A stretch of 64,000 nt of DNA from Candida dubliniensis CD36 (Eukaryota > Ascomycota > Pichiomycetes > Serinales > Debaryomycetaceae): NCBI RefSeq assembly GCF_000026945.1, contig NC_012860.1, positions 62,001-126,000 on the forward strand, written 5' to 3'. The first letter of the stretch is position 1, and each line of letters begins with the position of its first letter. This document shows positions 48,101 through 55,432 of this stretch, piece after piece. The translations under genes and the position numbers were made by a program. Below the pieces are notes generated by a model. The model worked only from the letters and a program-made list of their open reading frames with translations, ran no database searches and was not told where the DNA came from.

Positions 48101-49729
48101 CAGCATCGCCGAATGAGTGAAGTGTTATTGTCACAGATCACTGCCTCAGTATTGCAGAATGACACCGAGCAAGTTCACGAAGGGTACAGATTAGCAGCTG
48201 GTATTGCACTAGGATTCGTCAATTTGGGTAAAGGAGATGATTTGAGGGGTTTGAATGATACCCACGTGATTGACAAGCTAATGGCTTTGGCTATAGCTAT
48301 GAAAGATTATCAGCCAGTTCAAGAATCAGGTAAGTCATGTTGTGGTGCCATAATAGCGTTGGCATTCATATATTTGCAAACAGAGAATCTGAATGTTGCC
48401 AATAAGTTGAAACTTCCAGATACCGAGCAAATGCTAGATTATATTCGTCCTGATTTGTTATTTCTACGGTGCTTGGCCAAGAACTTGATTATGTGGAATG
48501 ATATTTCGTGCACTGATACTTGGATTACCACACAAATGCCGTCATCAGTCGCTCAGAAGTACATGTGGGGCAATGAACTGGGTTTTGAACATCTTGATGG
48601 TGACCAGTTAACGTATTTCAACGTTTTAGGTGGAGCATGCTTGTCGATGGCTCTAAAATTTGCATCTTCCCATAACTTGGAAGCCAGGGACACTGTACTA
48701 AAATATCTTGACAAGGTTATGGAATTGAGTTCAAAGCCTGCACTAAATTATGATCAAAAAATTGCGTACAAGGGGTGTATTAATCTTCAAAATATCTTGG
48801 CATTATGTGCTTCTATAATCATGGCTGCTAGTGGTGATTTGGAAGTTTTCCGTCGATTACGTGTATTACATAATGATACAAATAAAAAAATGGGATTTGG
48901 ATGTTTCATGGCCATTAATACAGCTTTGGGTTTTTTATTTTTAGGTGGTGGACAGTATGCGTTTGATAGCTCACCATTCGCTATTGCTTGCTTAGTAACA
49001 TCGTTGTATCCAATTTATCCTACAGAGAATAGCGAATACGAAATACATTTGCAGGCTTTGAGACACTTTTGGGCATTGGCAATACAACCCAGATGTTTGA
49101 TTGTTCGAGATATTAGTACAGGTAGACCATGCAAGATTCCAATTTCAATAAACATGAAGAATGGCTCCGTTATAGAAAGTATCTCACCCTGCCTACTTCC
49201 TGACATCAACGACATTCTAACCTTGAAAACAAATTCGAGTGCTCATTTCGAGGTTGTTTTAGATTTTCTGCTTAATTCCGAGGTGTTAGAGAAATTCATG
49301 CAATCCTTGACTTTGTATGTTGAAAAGAGTAATAACTACACAGTTCTAAAACCAAATGTGAGGTCGATTTTACTGAATTATAGTCGACGGGTAAAACCAG
49401 ATGAAGATACCACAAATTTTTCAAGTCTACAATTATTAGGTAATCTTGAGGAAAATGCCAGAGCAGCTTGGTACCATGAAAATACTAATCACGTTGAACT
49501 GGATTTGTGTTCGTCTAGTGTACGTTCAGGGTTGTCATTATTCAACATCATTGACAATCAATTGGAATTGATAAACAATGCACAAACACCAAAGTCCGTT
49601 GAAGATATATGGAATCTCAAATTACTATTTGAGTATGCTAATGACATTGCTCGAAATAACAAGTTGAATTACATATCTCTTGAGTTCATTGAAGGATTAA
49701 GGCATAAATTATGGAGAGTTCGTAACTAA
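45128..49729 (+). CDS. APC1: Anaphase-promoting complex scaffold subunit 1
   Basis: A 1533-residue APC1. An N-terminal beta-propeller region (about 1-450) is interrupted by a serine-rich loop (about 205-300). A helical middle follows. Proteasome/cyclosome (PC) repeats occur at about 900-1300, recognisable by glycine-rich helix pairs: GFLLGLGLNGHL, IGLLIGMAASLRG, AGLIGIGLLYLES, RLAAGIALGFVNLG and INTALGFLFLGGG. Apc1 is the largest APC/C subunit and joins the catalytic and TPR arms of this ubiquitin ligase, which triggers anaphase and mitotic exit. The length is close to the yeast protein (about 1750). Confidence 0.88.
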   Translation: MTSSPDNALLKFPIFGIQEDTDYPVPFQDPYKLALFRQNKRLLIAKRKLAVVKGSIITKILTYEEDIVTATYTHFSNSQELEEVLVVSLKKHIHVYYADGKSYVCSLPFALKNALPFESGLVLQRDQNESLIPHNGALYSNTSHLNSATILTLVDPMGDFRIVATASTSVISSKEEVITFPRKDMNKVCSLCVTFNASDGSISIYHVKAPSRTTTFGKTQLARNQKRRYGSITTPNPSRILEEDNGPEPLHSISLNMEKKRTSTLLSDISSVGRVSSDCHSLSQDFSGFKKDMILSRVETFGSRLQKDQLRIFNIWFEDQEGVVVFNRIKRECAVLIYRNPSFSRHLSVFKTPCLDCITLNSAKYEGNLVLLTEDQKFLIVNPFLGMKSTSHTFASKFKVCSLIDSYDSNLALKLLDGSNVIIKMVLEPSSELVKMCLLCFQYLSGSNINHIMWMLWRSAYLEVKYADEWKAFVIALLSLIFPFKEGVQCVENEITKLLPVAKRVHETSNVNYNLHDLIPYITISLHLVREEIRLDSTKAKCLTNMNLLLCQLTTWMGWPAPWVKYYSIKPACIDPSTRFLLALILETPPNLLRSLASLFTNNIVRYLTFSQLVEETETVDLLVTPRTYYVLKLFEVLVSSQYGPSAIVSLMLEFGITKDLLETYPLGISIPLKEALLTCQESPEFEWTSQTLDLVGRKDLNKLLSDVDFSADINTDSHTSTQDLSSLLNEVLEDNENFSPWDGQSEAERMNITKLIFEADRRYFEITTLLHQTKTQTAYLKVDENVSEYDLVLQQRDLAVIVALRTLTIPLGRAALVYASRRPLLTEKFPIPKFNLNTLILPTMTNIVYSEDRVLKSFSEWGHFHNGVSSGLSIGPFAKGISGSWIIFNKPPELNSQHAGFLLGLGLNGHLKRLEEWHIYNYLGPKHPLTSIGLLIGMAASLRGTMDNKLTKVLSVHAVALLPQGANDLNVPTMVQTAGLIGIGLLYLESQHRRMSEVLLSQITASVLQNDTEQVHEGYRLAAGIALGFVNLGKGDDLRGLNDTHVIDKLMALAIAMKDYQPVQESGKSCCGAIIALAFIYLQTENLNVANKLKLPDTEQMLDYIRPDLLFLRCLAKNLIMWNDISCTDTWITTQMPSSVAQKYMWGNELGFEHLDGDQLTYFNVLGGACLSMALKFASSHNLEARDTVLKYLDKVMELSSKPALNYDQKIAYKGCINLQNILALCASIIMAASGDLEVFRRLRVLHNDTNKKMGFGCFMAINTALGFLFLGGGQYAFDSSPFAIACLVTSLYPIYPTENSEYEIHLQALRHFWALAIQPRCLIVRDISTGRPCKIPISINMKNGSVIESISPCLLPDINDILTLKTNSSAHFEVVLDFLLNSEVLEKFMQSLTLYVEKSNNYTVLKPNVRSILLNYSRRVKPDEDTTNFSSLQLLGNLEENARAAWYHENTNHVELDLCSSSVRSGLSLFNIIDNQLELINNAQTPKSVEDIWNLKLLFEYANDIARNNKLNYISLEFIEGLRHKLWRVRN

Positions 49730-50089
49730 TTGCAACGTCTACGGAAACCCTTACTATATATAGGTTTTTCTTGTGTTTAGTTTCAATAAAAGTTATCAAG
49801 ATAAAAGAAAACACCGATAACATTAAATTAAGTAAAAGCTGGGTAACTAACGAAACAGGGGGAGTAACTCACGTAAAGGTCGTGTGCTCGAAAGTGTGTG
49901 TACTTACATAGAAATAATAAAGGTTGTTGTTGTTCCTGTTGTTTCTTTGAGATTGACATTTTGAGGCGGAGAAAAACACAACAAACGATCTCGTGTTTTT
50001 TTTTTTTTTTTTTCAAATTCAATTTGTTTTTTCTCCATCGTTTATTTTATTTCGTTACTCCTTTGTTTGACTGAATTAGGAAATTGAAA
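49730..50089. other. Spacer APC1 / PSD1
   Basis: Contains the 3' end of APC1 and the PSD1 promoter, with a 17-base T tract at about 49997-50013. Short minus-strand frames are low-complexity. No gene is seen. Confidence 0.6.
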
Positions 50090-51862
50090 ATGCCACTCAA
50101 ACCCATTTCGTTTAAATGGTCGGAAACATCTGTTCGACTGGTACCAAACCTATTCATGTACGGACGAGATAATATTAACAAACCTTTATCGCGGGCATCA
50201 CAGATGGCCGAACGAATTCACCAACAAACACCAAGTTCAACTAATTATCAACAAAAACGTTACTTTAGTTACTATTATTATCAATTTCCTAAGATTCCAA
50301 GACCAAAGAGAAATATGTTGTATTATTCCACTTGGTCGAGAAACCCAGTTACCAATGGCACCAATACCAACAAATCAAGCAAACGTCATATGTTGCCATT
50401 TGGCAATTTCAAGATTTCGAAAAGACTGTTTGCCAATGCCAATCAAAAATTGAAAACGAAATTCAAAAAATTGAAAATGGGTAAAGAGCGTCGTCGCTTT
50501 ATTAGATGGTGGACGGTAACTTCATTGACCATAGTATTGGGTGGAGTGTACGCAAAAATAAAGTATGAAAGGGGTGACCACGAAGAAAACCCATACAAGA
50601 TTAGACCTCAATCCTGGCACTTGTATGCTTACTCAACATTACCATTGAAGACTATATCTCGATTATGGGGTCAAGTCAACTCGATCAACTTACCTGTTTG
50701 GATTAGAAGTCCTTCGTACAGAGTGTATTCTGCCATTTTTGGTGTTAACTTGGATGAAATGGAGAATCCCGATTTGAGCAGTTACAAGAACTTATCAGAG
50801 TTTTTTTATAGAGATATTAAACCAGATGCCAGACCAATTGCTGATGGTGATTTAGTGTCTCCCGCAGATGGGAAAGTATTAAAGTTTGGTGTTGTTGAGA
50901 ATGGTGAAATTGAACAAGTCAAGGGAATGACTTATTCAATCGATGCATTGTTGGGAATAGACACTGGTAAATTAGCAGCACCCACCCACTCATTGAGTTT
51001 TGATTATAATAGTGATGACGAAACGATAGTAAAACGTGACGAAGAATTTGCTAAAATTAACGGTATTTCCTACTCGATGGATGATCTTGTTGGTGGGAAT
51101 TCGAAAACGACCTACCACATGAATGAGTTGACATACAAAGATGAGCATGATGGGACTGCTGCAGGTGAAAGGGCATCATTTTCCAAAGAGTTACGAGTTG
51201 CAGAAGAATTAACCCCAAATCCTGTTGAATACTTTCGCAAGAAAAATTTGTATTTTGCAGTGATATACCTAGCCCCAGGTGATTATCATCATTTTCATTC
51301 ACCTACTAGTTGGGTGACTACACTCAGACGTCATTTTATTGGAGAATTATTTTCGGTTGCTCCATTTTTCCAAAAAACCCTCCAAGGATTATTTGTTTTA
51401 AATGAAAGAGTGGCATTGTTAGGATATTGGAAGTATGGGTTTTTTTCAATGGTTCCTGTTGGTGCCACCAACGTTGGTAGTATTGTGGTCAATTTTGACA
51501 AAGATTTAAAAACCAATGATATTTATGAGCATGAAGTTTATTCTTCCGCCTCTTCAGTAAATGAAAATACACCACTATTGGATCAAAAAGACTATTCTGC
51601 TAATGATATTTTGACATTTACCAACAGTGAATATGAGGACAAAAAACGCAAGAAATTAAGAAAAAACACCGTTTACGAGGCAACATATACAAATGCCAGT
51701 AGATTGTTAGGCGGGTATCCATTAAGCAAGGGTCAAGATATTGGTGGCTTCAAATTGGGTTCTACTGTTGTTTTAGTATTTGAAGCCCCTGAGAATTTTA
51801 AATTCAATTTGAAAGTAGGTGAGAAGGTTAAAGTGGGTCAATCATTAGGTGGGTTCGTATAG
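50090..51862 (+). CDS. PSD1: Mitochondrial phosphatidylserine decarboxylase
   Basis: A 590-residue proenzyme making phosphatidylethanolamine from phosphatidylserine. A long basic targeting region leads to a transmembrane helix at about 142-158 (WWTVTSLTIVLGGVYA). The catalytic domain has SPADGKVLKFG, HHFHSPTSW with the catalytic histidine and GATNVGSI. The self-cleavage LGST site is near the end: Gly557/Ser558, where Ser558 becomes the pyruvoyl group. The beta/alpha split leaves a short alpha chain of 33 residues. An internal repeat is described in the findings. ATG 50090 is the first ATG. Confidence 0.93.
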   Translation: MPLKPISFKWSETSVRLVPNLFMYGRDNINKPLSRASQMAERIHQQTPSSTNYQQKRYFSYYYYQFPKIPRPKRNMLYYSTWSRNPVTNGTNTNKSSKRHMLPFGNFKISKRLFANANQKLKTKFKKLKMGKERRRFIRWWTVTSLTIVLGGVYAKIKYERGDHEENPYKIRPQSWHLYAYSTLPLKTISRLWGQVNSINLPVWIRSPSYRVYSAIFGVNLDEMENPDLSSYKNLSEFFYRDIKPDARPIADGDLVSPADGKVLKFGVVENGEIEQVKGMTYSIDALLGIDTGKLAAPTHSLSFDYNSDDETIVKRDEEFAKINGISYSMDDLVGGNSKTTYHMNELTYKDEHDGTAAGERASFSKELRVAEELTPNPVEYFRKKNLYFAVIYLAPGDYHHFHSPTSWVTTLRRHFIGELFSVAPFFQKTLQGLFVLNERVALLGYWKYGFFSMVPVGATNVGSIVVNFDKDLKTNDIYEHEVYSSASSVNENTPLLDQKDYSANDILTFTNSEYEDKKRKKLRKNTVYEATYTNASRLLGGYPLSKGQDIGGFKLGSTVVLVFEAPENFKFNLKVGEKVKVGQSLGGFV

Positions 51863-52184
51863 AAGAAGTACATACATTGAGTAGTTTTTATATGAAGCAT
51901 TAATACCAACATTACCAAGAATATATATATGTATTCAGTTTTTTATAATAAGATATTAACAATCAAGTGGAGTTACTAGGTACGTGTCCAAAAAATCAAA
52001 ATAAATAGCATACTCTTTCTTAAATGCAACACAAGAGGACGACCTGGTGTGCCCCAATACACGACACGAAGGCTCAAGAGAAAACAAAAAAAAAAAAAAA
52101 AAGAAAAGAAAAAAAAACAGTAATTGACAGAAAAGATGTTATAGATTACAGCCTTTTTCATCAAACAACTACAATAATCAGCCA
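51863..52184. other. Spacer PSD1 / MOB2
   Basis: The 3' end of PSD1 with a TATATATAT run (about 51921-51929) and the MOB2 promoter with an A-rich stretch at about 52084-52117. No other feature is seen. Confidence 0.6.
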
Positions 52185-53126
52185 ATGTCTTTTTTAAATA
52201 CTATACGTGGACTTGGAAGAGGATCCAAGAAAAACAAAAAGGATTTAGAGCCGTCAAATAACTCCATATATTCTCATTCAAATCTATCTGGCAATGGTTT
52301 GAGACGAACACAATCTCCCACAAAGTTTTCCCCTTCAAAATTATCATCTAAAGGTACACCAGGTTCAGCTCAATATACGTCTTCTCCTACAAAGCGTAGC
52401 AGAACAGGTCAATCTTTACAGCACCAAGATCTGCTGCTGCTGCTTCAATATGGACACCAACTGGGAAGTGTGCTGCCACTGAAGCGTTCTTCTATACAGA
52501 CCACGAAAACTACAATTGTGAATGTTGATCCACCATTGTTTTTATGTGAACCTTATGTGAAAACTGCTTTGGTTAAGGGATCATTCAAGACAATTGTCCA
52601 ACTTCCGAAATATGTGGATTATTGCGAATGGTTGGCGTTAAATATTTTTGAGCTTTTCAATCATTTGAACCGGTTCTATGGAGTTATTCAGGAATACACC
52701 ACACCTGAAGCTTATCCAACAATGAATGCGGGACCAAACACAAACTATTTATGGGTTAACTCTTCTGGTCAAGCTGTTAACTTACCTGCATGCCAGTACA
52801 TTGAGTATGTCATTACCTGGGTCACCAACAAGTTGAATGACCAAAGTGTATTCCCCACCAAAAATGGCGGAGCATTTCCACCCAATTTTATAAAAGACTG
52901 CAAGAATATTAGCAGACAGATGTTTAGAATATTTGCTCATATATACCACAATCATTTCGACAAAATAATCCATTTGTCTTTGGAGGCACACTGGAACTCA
53001 TTTTTTGCTCATTTCATATCTTTTGTGAAGGAGTTCAATTTAATTGATAGAACCGAAATGGAACCATTGTTACCTTTGATAGAGAATTTCGAACAACAAG
53101 GAAAAATTACTCAAGTTGGGAAATAG
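52185..53126 (+). CDS. MOB2: MOB kinase activator of the Cbk1 (RAM) pathway
   Basis: A 313-residue protein. The N-terminal 105 residues are disordered with several S/T-P Cdk-type sites: QSPTK (Ser44), SPSK, TSSPTK (Ser67) and a CTG-encoded site at codon 97. The Mob domain (about 110-305) follows, with the ligand pattern and helices of Mob1/phocein (YCEWLALNIFELFNH, FPPNFIKDCKNISRQMFRIFAHIYHNHF, HLSLEAHWNSFFAHF). Mob2 binds and activates the NDR kinase Cbk1, controlling polarised growth, cell separation and, in Candida, hyphal growth. It must be translated with CTG as serine. Confidence 0.92.
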   Translation: MSFLNTIRGLGRGSKKNKKDLEPSNNSIYSHSNLSGNGLRRTQSPTKFSPSKLSSKGTPGSAQYTSSPTKRSRTGQSLQHQDLLLLLQYGHQLGSVLPLKRSSIQTTKTTIVNVDPPLFLCEPYVKTALVKGSFKTIVQLPKYVDYCEWLALNIFELFNHLNRFYGVIQEYTTPEAYPTMNAGPNTNYLWVNSSGQAVNLPACQYIEYVITWVTNKLNDQSVFPTKNGGAFPPNFIKDCKNISRQMFRIFAHIYHNHFDKIIHLSLEAHWNSFFAHFISFVKEFNLIDRTEMEPLLPLIENFEQQGKITQVGK

Positions 53127-53498
53127 TAACTCATTTACAAGTTGCTGAGACTATGGGATTTGTTCTTTTTTTTTTTTTTAGAGCACTGATTTCCTCTTAA
53201 TTGTTTCACATGGTTAGGGTTAGTGTAAATATTGAATAGTTGTAGTACATGTATGTTGTCTGAATCCAATATCTGCTATGAGTGATTTACAACTCATAGG
53301 TCTACATACTTCTTTGATTGACAAACAATTCATCGATAATTAAATCATGCATCTTTGTTTATCTCTTTGGCTATTATAGCCTCTTTCTGAACCTTTAGTG
53401 GCTTAAATATTTGCTTTGTGAACACAACAAAAAGAAAATAAACCATTGGTCAATTTATCCCCCATTTTTTTTATGGCAAGTGCAAGTGCAACAAATTA
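53127..53498. other. Spacer MOB2 / D-lactate dehydrogenase-like gene
   Basis: The 3' end of MOB2 and promoter of the next gene. Two perfect inverted repeats stand out: CTATGAG (53276-53282) with CTCATAG (53293-53299), a 7-bp stem with a 10-nt loop; and GGCTA/TAGCC at 53369-53381. No gene is seen. Confidence 0.6.
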
Positions 53499-55244
53499 AT
53501 GTTTACCAAGTTCAGGCCACCAGTACGGCAATTGACAGGGGTTTTCAGAAGCTACAGCGTGAAATCAAAAGTGTGGTTGCCACCAAAGACCTCCCGATAC
53601 TTAATAATTGGTGTAGTTTTTTTGGGAGGTGGAATTGCAATAGGAACTCACAATGGTCGCAGTACAAATGGGAAAGACTTTTCTACAACCCCTTTATCCA
53701 CATTAGATTCCCCAGTATATGCTACTGAGCACGAGTTTCAAACTGGTTTAGCAAAGATTGCTAATCTTGTTGGTGCTGACAATATTTCAAGAGATAAAAG
53801 AACTTTACAATCACATAATGATTCATTCTTTTCAACGCACCATCCACCTAACCCTGAAGTCCAAGCTCCTGGGGCTATAATTTACCCCAATTCTACCAAT
53901 GAAGTTTCTGAAATTTTGAAGATTGCCAATAAGTTCCGAATTCCAATAGTTGCAAATTCCGGTCTAACGTCTATTGAGGGTCAGAACATTCATACTCGAG
54001 GACCTTATAGTATCTCCATATCGTTTCAAAGAATGAATAATATCCTCGCTTTCCATCCCAAAGATTTAGATGTTGTTGTTCAGCCAGGTGTTTGTTGGCA
54101 GGATCTCAATGAGTTTTTAAGTTCTAATCCTGAAGGCAAGCACTTAATGTTTGGACCAGACCCTGGACCTGGGGCAAATATTGGTGGCATGGTTGGGACT
54201 AGCGCTTCTGGCACTAATGCTTTCAAATACGGAACTATGAAGGAAAATGTCGTGAATTTGACGGTAGTTTTAGCTGATGGCACGGTTATCAAAACTAGGC
54301 AAAGACCAAGAAAATCCAGTGCTGGTTATGATTTGACAAGATTGTTTATTGGTAGTGAAGGAACACTTGGGTTAGTCACCGAAGCCACGGTAAAGTTGCA
54401 TGTACGGCCTAAATATGAATTAGTTAGTGTTGCCTGTTTTTCAACTATCAAAGAGGTAGCTGAAATGGCGCTGGATGTGATCGCTCAGGGAGTCCTGCCT
54501 AACGCAATGGAAATATTGGATGAAACGATGATCAAATTTGTCAATGAGTCAACATCAAAAAAGCAGTTGGAAAGTCCAACTTTATTCTTCAAATTGGGTG
54601 GATCCACTAAGGATTCAATTTTAGAACAATCAAAAATGATTCAAAATATAGGCTGGAAACACAAGATGTTGGACTTTAAGACTAGTTCAAGTGAAGAGGA
54701 AAATGACGAATTGTGGTCGGCCAGAAGAAACGGATTTTGGTCAACTTTTGAATATGGGAAAAAGATTCTACACGATGCCAATGATGTTCAAGGATGGGGT
54801 ACAGATATAGCTGTGCCTATCTCTCAACTAGCTAAAGTTATCTCTCAGACAAATGATGACTTGATAAGTTCTGGTTTCAACAAGAAATTTTCAATTATGG
54901 GACATATTGGAGATGGGAATTGCCATTTTTTGATACTATATAACTCGCCAGATTATTACAAAGTCAAAGTTTTGGTTGATAGAATGGTGAACAGAGCAAT
55001 TGAGGCTTCTGGTACTTGTAGCGGTGAACATGGTATTGGTGTCGGGAAGAGAAGATATTTGGCAACAGAATTAGGTGAAACAGCAGTTGATCTAGCAAGA
55101 ACCATTAAATTGAGCCTAGACCCTAATAGGATTTTGAATCCAGATAAGATTTTTATGATTGATCCACAAGATGATTTGGATAACCAGCTCGACGAGGGGA
55201 GTCTTCTTAACAATACTAGCTCTGGCTGCAATCATCAGCACTGA
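53499..55244 (+). CDS. D-lactate dehydrogenase-like FAD oxidoreductase (mitochondrial)
   Basis: A 581-residue member of the FAD-linked oxidase C-terminal family most like yeast Dld1, which oxidises D-lactate to pyruvate at the inner membrane with cytochrome c. It has a presequence plus a membrane helix (LIIGVVFLGGGIAIG, about 34-48). The FAD-binding domain has FGPDPGPGANIGG, GTNAFKYGTMKENVVN, SSAGYDLTRLFIGSEGTLG; the substrate domain has MGHIGDGNCH and SGEHGIGVGKRRYL. The usual SGGTSLEG pyrophosphate loop reads SGLTSIEG (Gly155-Leu156). The divergence suggests a paralogue, so no symbol is given. Confidence 0.82.
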   Translation: MFTKFRPPVRQLTGVFRSYSVKSKVWLPPKTSRYLIIGVVFLGGGIAIGTHNGRSTNGKDFSTTPLSTLDSPVYATEHEFQTGLAKIANLVGADNISRDKRTLQSHNDSFFSTHHPPNPEVQAPGAIIYPNSTNEVSEILKIANKFRIPIVANSGLTSIEGQNIHTRGPYSISISFQRMNNILAFHPKDLDVVVQPGVCWQDLNEFLSSNPEGKHLMFGPDPGPGANIGGMVGTSASGTNAFKYGTMKENVVNLTVVLADGTVIKTRQRPRKSSAGYDLTRLFIGSEGTLGLVTEATVKLHVRPKYELVSVACFSTIKEVAEMALDVIAQGVLPNAMEILDETMIKFVNESTSKKQLESPTLFFKLGGSTKDSILEQSKMIQNIGWKHKMLDFKTSSSEEENDELWSARRNGFWSTFEYGKKILHDANDVQGWGTDIAVPISQLAKVISQTNDDLISSGFNKKFSIMGHIGDGNCHFLILYNSPDYYKVKVLVDRMVNRAIEASGTCSGEHGIGVGKRRYLATELGETAVDLARTIKLSLDPNRILNPDKIFMIDPQDDLDNQLDEGSLLNNTSSGCNHQH

Positions 55245-55432
55245 TCAATTGAATATCAAGCATACAAAAACTTGTTTTAGATTTACAAACTAAAAAAGTG
55301 CTTTTATATTGATCCCAATAACTATATACAAGAAATACCATGGTTATCCTCTAAATAATAGGACAAATACTTTTGATGTTGTTTGACCCATCTATTTATA
55401 TATATATGTACGCTTAACCTCCCCCTGTCTGT

